From contig JAYKYS010000009.1 in NCBI GenBank assembly GCA_036924285.1, forward strand, positions 2,108,001 to 2,172,000: 64,000 nt of DNA, read 5' to 3'. The position numbers and the translations under genes were made by a program. The stretch comes from Asterella californica (lineage: Eukaryota; Streptophyta; Marchantiopsida; Marchantiales; Aytoniaceae). Shown here in pieces: positions 42,575 through 54,712 of this stretch (the first letter of the stretch is position 1; each line of letters begins with the position of its first letter). The notes below the pieces were generated by a model that did no database searches, was not told the origin of the DNA, and saw only the letters and a list, made by a program, of their open reading frames with translations.

Positions 42575-45500
42575 CATATTTTCATTTCTCACTAGACCAA
42601 GCCAAGACTACGCATGATTGATTCCTTCGTAATATAATTCGTATCTGAAAAAAATTAACATCTAAATACAAAGATCGAAAAGAGCAAAGGTGAATATGAT
42701 ATGCATACTTCATGTTAATATAAATCAAGGTAAGTCTACACACAACTCGTCTTGATACATATTGTGTATATCTAAGGGTACATATTTATCTGGATCTTTT
42801 TTATGCTTTTTCTTTCTTAGTTATCACTCTTGAACCAAGAAGAGCGCTAGCAAAGTTGGACAGTTTGACACTGCACATGCCTCATACAAATGCATACCTT
42901 AATGAAATAGTGAACATGCCATCCATTATTGGACAAGGCTCTTTTGTCTGTAATGATATTTCTTGCGTGGTTTCAACAAATGGGGTCGATGTGACCAATC
43001 GAGAGATGACTTAGTTGAGCAGATCTTATACATCACTAATGGATATTTTATTCACCAAATACCAACTTCAAGAGTATTGCAACAAACATATGGTTCAAAC
43101 ATAGTGAATAGCGTTTTTATATTTATTTTGTAAATATATATTTGTAACATATAACTATAATACATTATGCACTGAAATATACTTTCTGCCTTTTAACTGT
43201 TTTTTAAGAGGGCACGAAGACAGTTCATAGACAATTAGCAGTTTTTGGGTAGAGATTCTTAGCAACTCAGCAATCATTAAGAAAATAGGACGAAGTTCTT
43301 GATAAATGATACAAAAGTGGTGGTTTTAATCATATATTCTTTTATAAAGGAAAAAGGTATTACAATTCTGGGAAAAGGTGCGAATTGATGTCTAACCTTG
43401 CATAACCACTTACACATTAACGAATTTCAGATATAGTCTAATTGTTATATAGTAAGAAGCATCCCATATTTTCAAGTGATTAATCATTTTTAGTATTTAG
43501 TTGTCAACCGGGAATAGATCACAAAAATAATGAATACATCAATCTCAGTTTAATCCCGAACCTATCAATAGATACATATTGACTAACACCATTTAGAATA
43601 AAATATCCACAACATACCGTTGGCACCCAATTGAGCATCATCACTGAAACATTCCCGAGTATCAAGATCCGACATTGAAAGTCACTTGCTATAGTGATGT
43701 ATAGTTAAAATATGATACTTTTAATATAGATTTGAACACATAATATTATAATAAATAGTATAGTTTCATTATAAAATGGAAATTTAAGTCAAATACAATG
43801 ACTCAAAAAAAATGCGAACACTTTAAAAGATATAGTATTTTATTTTACAGAAACTACTTACTAACTCTTTTTTAACTTCTTCAGAAATTAAATCTAATTT
43901 TTAATCTTTTTCAATGTGAATAAAAGAAATCTTATTCCAATGTGCATGGTAGCCCACCGTATCAAGAATTTGAGTGTGACCTTATAGCACACTTAACAGA
44001 GAGATTCGAGCTCATGCCCCTTACGTCTAAACTGAAGTTGTTGCCAATGTTCCAGATGGTGTGTATAAATAAAACCTGAGAACAGATTATTAATATCAAG
44101 TTATATCTCTACATGGTGTTTTGTCTTACACTGTGTAACTGTGTAACGCATAACACGGGTTACAGTTGACGTCTTACTTTTTATACTTTAATACTTTTTT
44201 CTAAATTATTGTATCAGTTATAATTAGATGTGCAACGGTGCCACAATATAATGCAGAGCAGCTAAGTTAAAAAAGAATATATTGTTGGATCATTTTTTAC
44301 TTGGATACAAAAAGAGAACTCCATCCATCGCAACAATTTATTTTAACCCTCTAAAACTATGCTTGTCTTCTTCCTCCCCTCAGCCAAAACGGACGTTTTT
44401 ATGTATTTTCATCGTTTCCAAGTTAGGAAGAGGAGGAATACACATACTCTTTAATTTATTTCTTAACTCTTCTTCTGGGAAGGGTTAGGTTATAAGTTCA
44501 AGTTTTCAAATTGATTTATTATTCGTCGATAGAATATTTGTATGGTTACTTGAGAGTAATTCACTTATGGATTTGCTTTCTTCTCGTAACAAGTGTAGCA
44601 TTGCCGTATACATATAACTTTTCTATTTAAATAATTTAAATTCAAAACTTTATTTTTCAACTTTTTTGTCAGTTTATTTTAAATATAAACATTACGTTTA
44701 GTTCTGTTTTCTGTTGACAGGTTTGATTCAAAACTTTTCATCCTCTTTCATGTTATCTAATGTAATTTCACAAAATATTTAGAGTCCAGTTGCTACTTTA
44801 TAATATATGATAGTTTTTGAAGTTTTTCTTCTTCTCCTCGGACAGAAGTGCATTTTGCGTGCATATTTAACAAGATATGTTTGAGGAAAAAATACTATTT
44901 TGGATTATCTATGAGATGTGGGTGAGTAATGGAAGAAGGTTTGAAGGTTTTACTGTGTAAGCTAAGTGGAAGCAAACAATCCTTGAATATGGCATGTTTG
45001 AAGAGGTAAGGAGAGATGGTAGTCATCAAGTGTTGGATGAGAACTGAAGTTTGTCTAAGATATTCTTGCGAGGACAAGAGGTAAATTCGGAACTCAAAAG
45101 GCTTCTTGAAAGACCACGGTTCCATATGAAGGTGAATAAAATATATATGAACATAATTTTGAGGTTGATAATTTATTATACTCGAGGAGATATAAAAAAA
45201 CTTTAACAAGCAATTAGAATAGATATAATAGGGGTGTCAAAATTAAAAATCTTTCTGAAAGATTCTACACCTGCGGGAAGGAGTTACGATTTCTGCCAAA
45301 CCTTGGCAGGTGTTTCATACGAGCACCTCCAGAGGTACTCGCAGGAAAACACCAGTGGGTATTTTCTTAAAACTATTCATTCGTTTTGCCCATTCTTTGT
45401 TGCAGTGGAATATCTACTACGCTGAGTAAATTAGAACTGAAAAAAATTAGTTGAAGAAAGTGTGCTACCGAGTCACAAGCACGATCTATACTCAGTCTCA

Positions 45501-45948
45501 TTTCCGTACAAAGTTAACTACTGCTATATTACGGTTCTTTCTTAGCCGTTAAAGTATATTTACCTTGCAACTTTGACATCCCTTAATAAGACCATTCAGA
45601 CCTTGTCCGTATAAGTTTACAGCAAATGTCGTAAAAGTTTTTATGTCGTATGGTTATAAATTTCACGTACCACCATCAGAGTTGGAATGTGCAAAATTTA
45701 AGTCTTTTGACGTATCTTCGGTAGTGAGCATTGCCCGTAAATTAATTCAGATTAATGATGTCCATAGGGCCCATTAATTCCCGTGGGTTCTTGGTGCATC
45801 ACGATTTGGAAGTAAAATAGATAGAAAGAAAGCAAATGGGAAACTGTTAAGATTGATCAGCATTGCTGTTTAGAAGTGTTATGAACATTCCGGGAATTGC
45901 ATAAAAGAAGGAACTGCTAGTTTTTCTCCTTTTAAGTTTAAATTGTTA

Positions 45949-46290
45949 TTGTTTGGTCACGGAACGTCTTCGCAACGTTTCACGGATCATCTTGTTGTTG
46001 AGAGGATATCTTATATTTCTATCTTTTTTATTCATTTGTTTGAAATTTTTGTTTTTTTATTTTATTCTCGGACCGTAGATAGTCCCGTGATTCAAAAGAA
46101 AATTACAATTTTTATTTTTAATCATTTTTTGTTGCTGAACAGCTTCACAAAGTTTCACTGATTGTGTAGTTGTTGAGAGTAAAATTTAAATTATAATTCA
46201 ATTCAATTCAATTTTTGTTTTATTCTAATTTTTGTTTGGTTGCATACCGTCTTCACAATGTTCCGTGGATCATCTTGTTGTTGAGACAAA
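45949..46290. repeat. Three diverged copies of an about 60-bp block
   Basis: GTTTGGTCACGGAACGTCTTC ... TTCACGGATCATCTTGTTGTTGAGA (45949-46001) recurs in altered form at 46126-46177 and 46232-46287, separated by T-rich DNA. Each copy ends in GTTGTTGAGA. Confidence 0.7.
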
Positions 46291-48812
46291 AAATAATATA
46301 TGTTGTTTTTAATTTCATTTTATGTAATATTTATTTGCTTGTTGATAAAAGAAATTATTTATTATTTAAAAATGAACTTAATGAAATTTTATGGCATTAA
46401 ATTTGAACTACAACGATCGTCATTTACGATGAATTGAAGTTGTTTTACTTCTTGGTTTGAGAGGGGATGTAAATGCATCTGTTGTCATAAACCAGTATTG
46501 TGAGGATTTTTTGCGTAAACTTTAAGATCCATTTCCGTAAAGCAATTTGTAGAAACAGTTATGGATAACAACGTAACACCCGTAACAATTTTGGCAGGTT
46601 GTGGTTTGAGTCGTCATCATGCTCGATCTATAAATCTGTAGATAAGCGTTGGGTTTGGCATGTTAATATACGAGGACGTGAAGAAGGGAGTGAAGTCTTC
46701 CAATGACAGTCAATGATATTTAAACCGCTCAGAAGATAGATAATGTAACTTAAATTGCATAAGAAAAAAGTCTTCAAGGGAAAGCATTTAGTGAACTTTA
46801 GGAAAATAGTGATTTCATCAGCTCTTCTAGCTTAGATTCTCTTGGGACATTATTCATTACTGAGAAAAGTGTTCATGTTGTAACAACTTAAGGAATAAAA
46901 ACTTGTGTGTCACAAAGAAACGAGTAAATTAGAAAGTGTAACCTTTCATGGTTGTCAATCATCACTTATCTAATGACATCAACTTTTGACAGAAAGCTTG
47001 AAGCTCGGTTGACGTTATTCTTCTTAAATCACACAAATTCACAATGGATCAACATCTTTATCTGGTACTTTACTACGCAAATAGACTACAAAGCTATTTG
47101 TTTGATTTAAGCTAACCACTTGTTAACTACCTACATGACATTAGATGCAGAAGGGAGTGCGAGTGCATAATTAAGTGAATAATATACTATTTATCGATGA
47201 TCGATGATCGATAATTGATATACAAAACTTTAGATCATAACTTACATAGATAATATGTTGTGTTTAAAAAATCTTGATCAATGCAAGAAATGATATAACA
47301 TCCTTATATATTTCTTTGTACATCTTCAAACATTTCTTGTAGTATTCTTATTACGTACTTTCTCATTTATAAGATTCATCTTTACGTCCAAGTCGAGAGC
47401 AGAGAATATTTTCAATAAACTCATCGAGAATTCTGCACTCCGTATGTCAAGTGGCTGACCTCTGTATTCGCGGGGTACAGTTTGCATTTATAATTTACAT
47501 TCATAGTAAAATAACAAGAAAGTCTTTGACCAACCGTCTTAGGTCCTTACTCTTTCTAAGTGTACCATATGCTTGATAATGAAACATACAGTTTAGAGCT
47601 TTGTTATTCTATAATTTTGAAAATATTATTTTGATAAAACTAGTATTAATTAAATTAATAATATGGTTAAAAGAACAAAATTACTTTTTAATATCATTTC
47701 AGACCTTGTGTATTTTATAATATATTTAAAATCATATATCTTCAGTGTTACATTGTATTAGATATTTCTCACTTCTTATGGAATTACACTGAAATGTTAC
47801 ATTTTCTAAAGAAACAAGATGAGTATTGTCCATGACTATAACCGTTCGAAATAAGAACTACCTCACACGTAAAACTAATGCAACAACTAAATTTGCGGAG
47901 CATCTATAAAGTAACATCAAAGTAAAATGTAAAAGATTCGATTATTAAGTTGAGAAAAATAAGACTGTCCGGTAGAAATTCGCAAGAGGATATACAAAAC
48001 CAGATACTGTATTTGATATAAATCAACAAGGTTTTGCAGTATATTATACGTTACAAACAGATCTATTATGGGATGGAAGTGATGTGAGATTCTGTATGCA
48101 TGCATATTTGGATCTCCAATGCTTCGAATTCTGGTTACGTGGAGTCCAAACGTTCTAATTGTCATTCATCTCACTTAGTCCCATAATCCGGATTTGTATT
48201 ACATCTTGTACCAACGCATACATGACATTTGTCAGATGATATATTAGATAATGTTTTATTTTAATTTAACTTTTAATGTTTCCTTATATTTATTGATATT
48301 TGAAAAATAATTTTATAAATTTGAAAAATAATAGGTCAATTATGATAATAATACAATATAAGATGTTGTGACAATCACACAGAGATTATAAATTAAGAAA
48401 GCTAAGGGTTAACGGTATGAAAGGAAAAGGTTTTGTTGATTTTGCACTTTCTTAAAGGATTGTTTTCTTGCATGATTATCTTTCGTATTTGTTGAAAGGA
48501 TAAAACTTAGGTTGAGGGCAACAGTTCTCTCAAGGCTTACTTGGAAGAGTTCTCTGTGTTCAATTCTTTAAGACACAGTATGCAGGCGACTTAAACTTCT
48601 GGGGAACTTTTGCCCGTTATAATCAGAAAAGACCTATGTTATGCGATAAATTATGTACTAATCTGATGGAGAAATCATATTTCATTGTAAGTGCTAAATG
48701 ATAAGTGCACCTAGACTTGCGGGATGGTCCAAATTTAACCAATAAAGGAAGCACGTTTTAGGAAATACATGGGAGAGAAGCTTGCAGGGAATAACAAAAT
48801 AATGTATTGAGG

Positions 48813-48858
48813 TATTTATTACCTAACCTTTCCCAACAAAAAGATTAGATAATGAATA
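48813..48858. repeat. Dispersed palindromic repeat, copy c
   Basis: TATTTATTACCTAACCTTTCC (48813-48833) faces a degenerate AAAAGATTAGATAATGAATA (about 48838-48857). Related to the copies at 12.0, 24.6 and 63.7 kb. Confidence 0.65.
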
Positions 48859-49875
48859 ATATGCAAGGAAATTAGACTTAAAATATACAGGAGAAATGGT
48901 TTACCTTTGTGAAAATGAACTAGTAAACATACTGCAAGCAGTAGCGCAATCTAGACATAAAAGGGTTGACTCTCATCAAATCGGGATTTTATATTACATT
49001 ATAAGTTCATTTATTACTAAACCATTTTCTATGGAAAGATTTGATGGTAATTTAATCCTTGTATTTTGATCTCTTACATGCAGTTCAAAAATCATTTCAT
49101 CCAAAATTGTATTTTTCACGTGGTCATCAAAACATTCGTGTTGGCAATCCCATCCGCCGGTAGTCGAGACAGCATTGGGTCGAGTCTCACTGCCAAGAGG
49201 GCTCAGTCTGTGCAAGAGCAGCAGCATTCTTTTGCAAAAAGCCTTACACAAAAAACAGATCTAAATAATGGAGTAGTGAGCCTAACTAAAGTTTCATAAA
49301 AAACAAATCAATATATTCACGTGGAAGTATGTCATTTTTCACATATTCACAACGTTCAAAAGTTTTTCTTTTAAACCCCCGCTCCCCATACAAAGCCCAT
49401 GGGTTACCCACATAAGTCATTTTTCGTAAACTCGATTAATAGTTTTACAATTTTGGGTTACCCGGAGAAAATACACCTTGGGATTCTATCATCGTCTGGA
49501 ATCGAGAGAGAGTGTATGGTTACGATACAAAGCTTTCTGAATGTACTACTTACTGGTCAAAATCTGAATATATTATAATACAGTATAAAATACCACACAA
49601 GGGAAAATGTCTCGATGAATCACAAGAGTGAGGCAGTAATATTTTGAAATTCAGATTTGTAAAATTTGTGGGCAGCTGTCCAATAACCAGAAACTGACAT
49701 GAGTCAGCTGTCATGGAAGCTTGCGCCTGTGTGTCATGTCCTCCGTGACATACCATGAAGTTGCTATTATACACTTGGGCCAGTCCAAACACCTCTTGTG
49801 TCATTTCTTCTCCCAAGATAATCATGAGCTTGAGTCGCATCATCGTCTTCTCCACCATCCGAATGACGATCTCCA

Positions 49876-50640
49876 TCACAACTCAACCGAGTTCCCTTTT
49901 GAAGTCGAAAACTTTTTCGTCTCAGCTCTTTGAGTCTCGTCCAACTTCTCGACTACTAACGTAAGTAAGACGGTCACATCGACGCACTTGTGTCCTCTTG
50001 ATAGATAACTCACTACACAACTTGGACAAGGATCCTCTCCTAGAAGATGAATCGGCGGTGGTGACGATGGACCCACTCGAAGACTTAAATCAATAAACTC
50101 TCGCTTTTCTTTGGCTCTCTCGGTTCTGATTCTAGTTGGACAATTCACGACTTTATGTCTTAACTCTCTACAGAAATAACACCACAAGTCGGTTTCTACT
50201 CTTCTCCTCGAAGTTTCTATTTGAGATTTTGTATTAGTATTCTCAAACTCAACGATAGTCTCTCTCGAGCTCTCTCTAACACTTACTATGACATCTAAAC
50301 CTTGAGGAAGGTTTCTAAGTCTAACTTTCCAATCTTTTGAACTTCCACTCATGTTGCGTCTTCTCAATCATTAAGTGGACAAAATATCTTTGAGGAAAAT
50401 AATTCTACATCACTTTCTTAACTCTTTTGAGCTTTATACTGAAAATCATGTATTATACATGTTATACACGAAATAAAATCTAATTTAAAATTAAGAGTCT
50501 AAGATAATATCATCATGATCATCGTCTGTACTAATCCTAACAGCCATCTTAAAGTCACTCTTGTAAGGATCACACTCTACTTCGTCAGGAGCATTCATGA
50601 CCTCCACAGTAAATGATGATTTCAACTCAATCTTCTTCAT
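49876..50640 (-). pseudogene. Gag fragment of a Ty3/gypsy element (CCHC knuckle)
   Basis: Two same-frame pieces. A 49-codon ORF (50640-50491) reads MKKIELKSS ... DPYKSDFKMAVRIS. A second (ATG at 50352 to 49876, 158 aa) has a basic segment and a CCHC knuckle CYFCRELRHKVVNC followed by a possible second Cys/His cluster (CPSCVVSYLSRGHKC). The 140 bases between are AT-rich with stops. It lies downstream, in reverse-strand sense, of a Ty3 pol and its LTR, which is the wrong order for one element, so it likely starts a second copy whose pol is missing. Confidence 0.6.
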
Positions 50641-52054
50641 ATCTGCGCCAATGCTTGCAGAAGCTTATTGATATAGAGCAAAAAAGGCACCCCAACTGCA
50701 ATAAATACGTGTTTGCAACTCCTCTATACTTAACTTTGGCTTCTCCGTTGTCGTGGTGAGAGTTTTCTTGAGAAGAGTGGAACCTTCTAGATGTGACGTG
50801 ATCGAAAGACTTTGATACTCTTATTCAAGAAAATGTTGGACTTCTGGTTGTGGCTGGTTTACTCAAAGGATAGGCTTTTCAGGTTACAACAGGACGCTAT
50901 AGACACTCATGCAGGTCTGTAGGAACCTCTAATATGTTCAGGAAGCAAAGTTCGGGCTTAACTAGTAGTAATAGGACCAGGCGGTGAACTTTAACGCTCA
51001 AGGAGAGAAAAACTATGATGGTTCAGACTTCTAAATTTCTTCTCCATGTAAAAGAGGCCCCACTGAGCACACACACGAAGTTTCAGCCTGAGATCAAATT
51101 CTAGCACCGAGATATGGACAGTTTTGAGTAAGAAAATTATGGCATTTTCTGATACCCAGATGGCTATTTCGACCTAGAACAAAAAATTGGCTCGATCGTT
51201 TTCGAAGATTCTTACATGATTTGGAGTCTACAGGATGTTGAACACCAATGTGAAGTGGGGCCTCCTGGTTGTACACGGTTCTCCAGATCTCGTTCTCTGA
51301 AGTTGCTGCTCTAGATTGAGAGCTTTTCAGACCCCTTTTGCTTCAGCGGTCGCCTTGAATTACTCACGCACTCAAATGACTTGGAACTTTTTAGACAATC
51401 GTAGCCCTGCTGACAGTGAATGCAACCACAAGGGTTTGAAGCAATTTCCTCAATTCTGCTGCAATTGACACCCAAAACCCCAAAATCACCAAATGTATTG
51501 CAATTCTGACTCAACTTGAACTTCAAATTGGCATAACTCCTTCTTTATTGATCCAAATCGATCAAAAATTTCACTGACAATGCCTGGCACGACGAGCTCT
51601 ATCTTCCTGTGCTCTTAGATTTTGCAGTGTCCTCACCAAATGCTCGAACTCTCTTTTAGATCTCTGCTTAGAGTTTTACAAAAGACAAAAATGGACCATG
51701 GGAGTTCATAGCTCCACTTGGCTGTCCTTTAGTGCCCTAATCCACGTGGTAACTTAACTTCACTCATAGGCTACCACGTCAGTCCCCTTAAAGTGTCAAC
51801 GTAAATCTAAAACTATCTAAAATGACACGCAATCTTGAAAGATAACTTAAACCAGCTAGAAAGCGTGCATGGGCGATAAGTAAGTAAAACCCATGAGTTT
51901 AAAACTCTATGAACATGGTTAACAATCTACTAGGACTCAAAATACATAACTCCCTCAAGAATCAACTTCTTTGAGGTCGTAACTTCACTCAGAGAGGTTA
52001 ACTCTTGGCTGAGAGATGAATCATTTACTATGTGAAATGATTCACATCACGACA
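50641..52054 (-). repeat. Putative LTR and leader between pol and gag (reverse strand)
   Basis: On the reverse strand the sequence GGAGGGGTGGA (52057-52067), a polypurine tract, is followed by TGTCGTGATG at 52054, the expected start of a 3' LTR. No long ORF occurs until the gag fragment at 50640. The LTR/leader boundary and primer binding site were not identified. Confidence 0.5.
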
Positions 52055-52169
52055 TCCACCCCTCCAAACCTGCACATCCTCCGGCGTATGCCAACTTCTT
52101 CATTCTTCTGTTTGTTCTTCATCATCGTCACTCTCTTCCGCCTCAGCCTCTTTGGTAGCTGAGACGTCT

Positions 52170-54712
52170 TTGTCTCTTATTGTCCTTTGTTCTGATTCCA
52201 GAAAATTGAATAACTCTACTGACCCTCCACGTGTTTTGAACAGTTCACACGTTTGTCTGTCACAAATAGCTTCAAAGGAGTACCGTCTAGCTCCCGTAAA
52301 CTATAAGTGACATTTTCATAAACATCTAGCACAACATAAGACCTGAACCATCTTCGAGAGAACTTACAAAGTGTAGAATGCTGATTCTCCAACGTGTTGT
52401 CGTACACCAGAACCCAATCATCAATACATATCGGCTTTGATCATAGTCGGTGAGTCTTGTCAAAACGTTCTTTGTTTCTGACTCGAGCCACCTTCAGCCT
52501 CTTCTGTGCTTCAGCAAGATCCTCCTCTCTCCTCTCTAACTGCTTGGTATGTAAAGCAATAAGTGAAGTATGATCTAGACCATCTTCTCACGGTAACGTA
52601 GCCCATGTAGGAAAGTCCTCCTCAGCAGACATGATCGATTTCTGCTCCAACATAAGCTCAACTGGCATATAGCTAGTCGTGGTACAGTGTGTAGTCCTAT
52701 CACCCCACAAAGCAAATGAAAGTAGTCTCGGTCATTCTCTAGGCCTACCATCACATGCTTCCACTAAAGCGTGAACAGTAGAAAGGTGTCATCGTTCACT
52801 CTTATCAATGCCTTCTGGATTCATGGCAGTAGTAAGCTGAAGCTTTCATCCATAACGAGCAAAGAACTCTTTCGATTCAGCGCCTCTCAACTCACCTCTA
52901 TCTGCTCGTAATCTCCCAACAGATCCATAATGACAGATGATATCTTCGAGCACGAATCTGCATATGTTCTCTGTAGGCTTCGTCCGTAGTGCTTGTCCCT
53001 CCACATAGTTGGAAAGATCCTCTCGAACCAACACCAAATATTACATCCTTCATAGCCCCGGCGGCATCATCACAAGATCAAGAATCCACTGAAAATGGAT
53101 ACTAGGTGGATAGATAGGTACAAGCCCATCTCTGTAACAGACCTTAGAGTAGAACTGGCAGTGCAGACACGACCTAACAAAATCCATCACGTCTTGATAC
53201 AAACCCTTCCATCAGTATCGCTCTTTCATCTTCGTGTAAGTAGCCCAGACTCCATGATGTCCAGCCCACAAGGTGTCATGAAACTCCTTAAGCAGATTCA
53301 GCTTCGTCGATTGATCATCCATCACTCTAGCAAACATTCCGTCTCTTTTCTTCGGACATTTTCACAGATAACCTTCATGTAGAAGATAATTGTACGCTTT
53401 CCGTCTGATCTCCTTGAACTTTGCATCACTCCATCCTTCTCTCCTGCATAATGAACTCAAATAGAATCTAATATCACGAAACTTTTCTGAGTAGAACTCC
53501 TCGTTGAACGGCAGTGGTTCCAAGTCTGAAGTCTGCTGACCAACTTGGCATCAAACGTCTTTCTTCTCTTCATTCTCCACCTCTGCAAACATCTCATCCT
53601 CATCCGTATAACGAGCCCTAGACAACATATCTGCAACTGGATTGTCCTTCCCTGCTATATGCTTTAGCTCAAGGTTCAGACTCCGAACATAAGCAATCCA
53701 TCGCAGCATTGCTATGTCTGGAGTATTGCAGTTTGTTATCATACTCAACAAAGACAAACAATATGTTTCTAATATCACACGGGCTCCTATCAAGAACTCT
53801 CAATCTATCTTCATAGCAGTAACAACTCCCCACAACTCACGCTTCACCTGAGGATAGTTACGTTGTCTATCTGTTAAGATCCAAGCTCCAAACCTTGAAA
53901 CAGACCGCACACCTTCTACATCTTCTTGACCAACTGTCCATCCAATTGCCTTTGGGTTCGTATCAACAGTCAGTACCACAGGTCTCCCGCTCTCGTAGTT
54001 AAGCCTCCTTAGTACAGGTGGAGACCTCAAAATCTTCTTTAGCTGCTCCATCGTCCCTTGATGTTCTTGCCGTCAAGTAAACCTCATGCCCTTTCTCAGA
54101 AGTGCATACAGAGGCTCGGTAATGTGTGCATAATGAGGAATACTCATACGAAAGAACACACAAGCTCTCAAGAACCGTCGAACCTCAGTGATGTTGGTGT
54201 AGTCAGCTATTCTTGCTATAGCATCTACCTTCTCTGAGTTCGGACGCTTTCCAAAAGTACCACATAGATGACCCACCACCACAATCTCTGACATTCCAAA
54301 GCGAGATTTGGTACTTGACAGAGTTAGATGTACCTCCTCCAAACGCATCAGAATCTTTTCCACATCCTGAATGTGGTCTGCAACGAACTTTCTGCAACCA
54401 TCAGAAGTCACTGCTTCGTCCTTGTCCTCCACCGAACAACCTTTCATGAGAATATCATACAAAAATGAGATAGTGACCTGAGGTACAAACTCTCGTAACA
54501 CTTTATGCATCGCATTCTATATATGGGTTACTGAGTTTATCGCACCCTGAAGAAGAGTACACATCCGCATCAACCCCAAAGGTGTACGCATGGTAGTCAA
54601 GTCTCTACTCTCCAAAGCAAGTTGAAACTGATCATAATCTGAAGACAGATCTCCAATAGAATAGATTGACCTCTCAGCAAACGCCTCAGCTACTTCATCA
54701 ACCACAGGTCAT
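52170..54712 (-). pseudogene. Ty3/gypsy pol relic on the reverse strand
   Basis: Domains in order on the reverse strand: reverse transcriptase (RSIYSIGDLSSDYDQFQLAL, 54640-54700; then MRTPLGLMRMCTLLQGAINS); the catalytic box now FLYDI instead of the usual FLDDI-type (about 54450); RNase H (VLTVDTNPKAIGWTVGQ at about 53940 and HIAGKDNPVADMLSRARY at about 53640); integrase zinc finger (H...H...CLHC, around 53300-53170); integrase core (LRADRGELRGAESKEFFARYG, about 52850-52910); and a C-terminal segment (CKFSRRWFRSYVVLDV, about 52330-52380). All recognised blocks lie in one frame, broken only by stop codons (for example at 54514, 54070, 53797, 53548). The N-terminal RT, protease and gag are absent upstream, where a GAAGAC-rich element begins. 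Confidence 0.82.

Larger units (their letters stand above)
41422..42600. other. Upstream region of LCB2 with repeats and hairpins
   Basis: No gene. From the start codon outward: pyrimidine-rich leader-like DNA, a CA/TG microsatellite hairpin (41769-41823), a diverged direct duplication (41830-42079) and two strong inverted repeats (42386-42420, 42532-42574). Promoter elements of LCB2 were not pinned down. Confidence 0.5.
42601..49875. other. Long AT-rich spacer
   Basis: Over 7 kb with no credible gene: ORFs are short, AT-driven and unlike known proteins. It contains a three-copy repeat (45949-46290), a palindromic repeat copy (48813-48858) and a GGGAAGGGTTAGGTTATAA half-copy near 44476-44494. 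Otherwise I see nothing specific. Confidence 0.55.
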
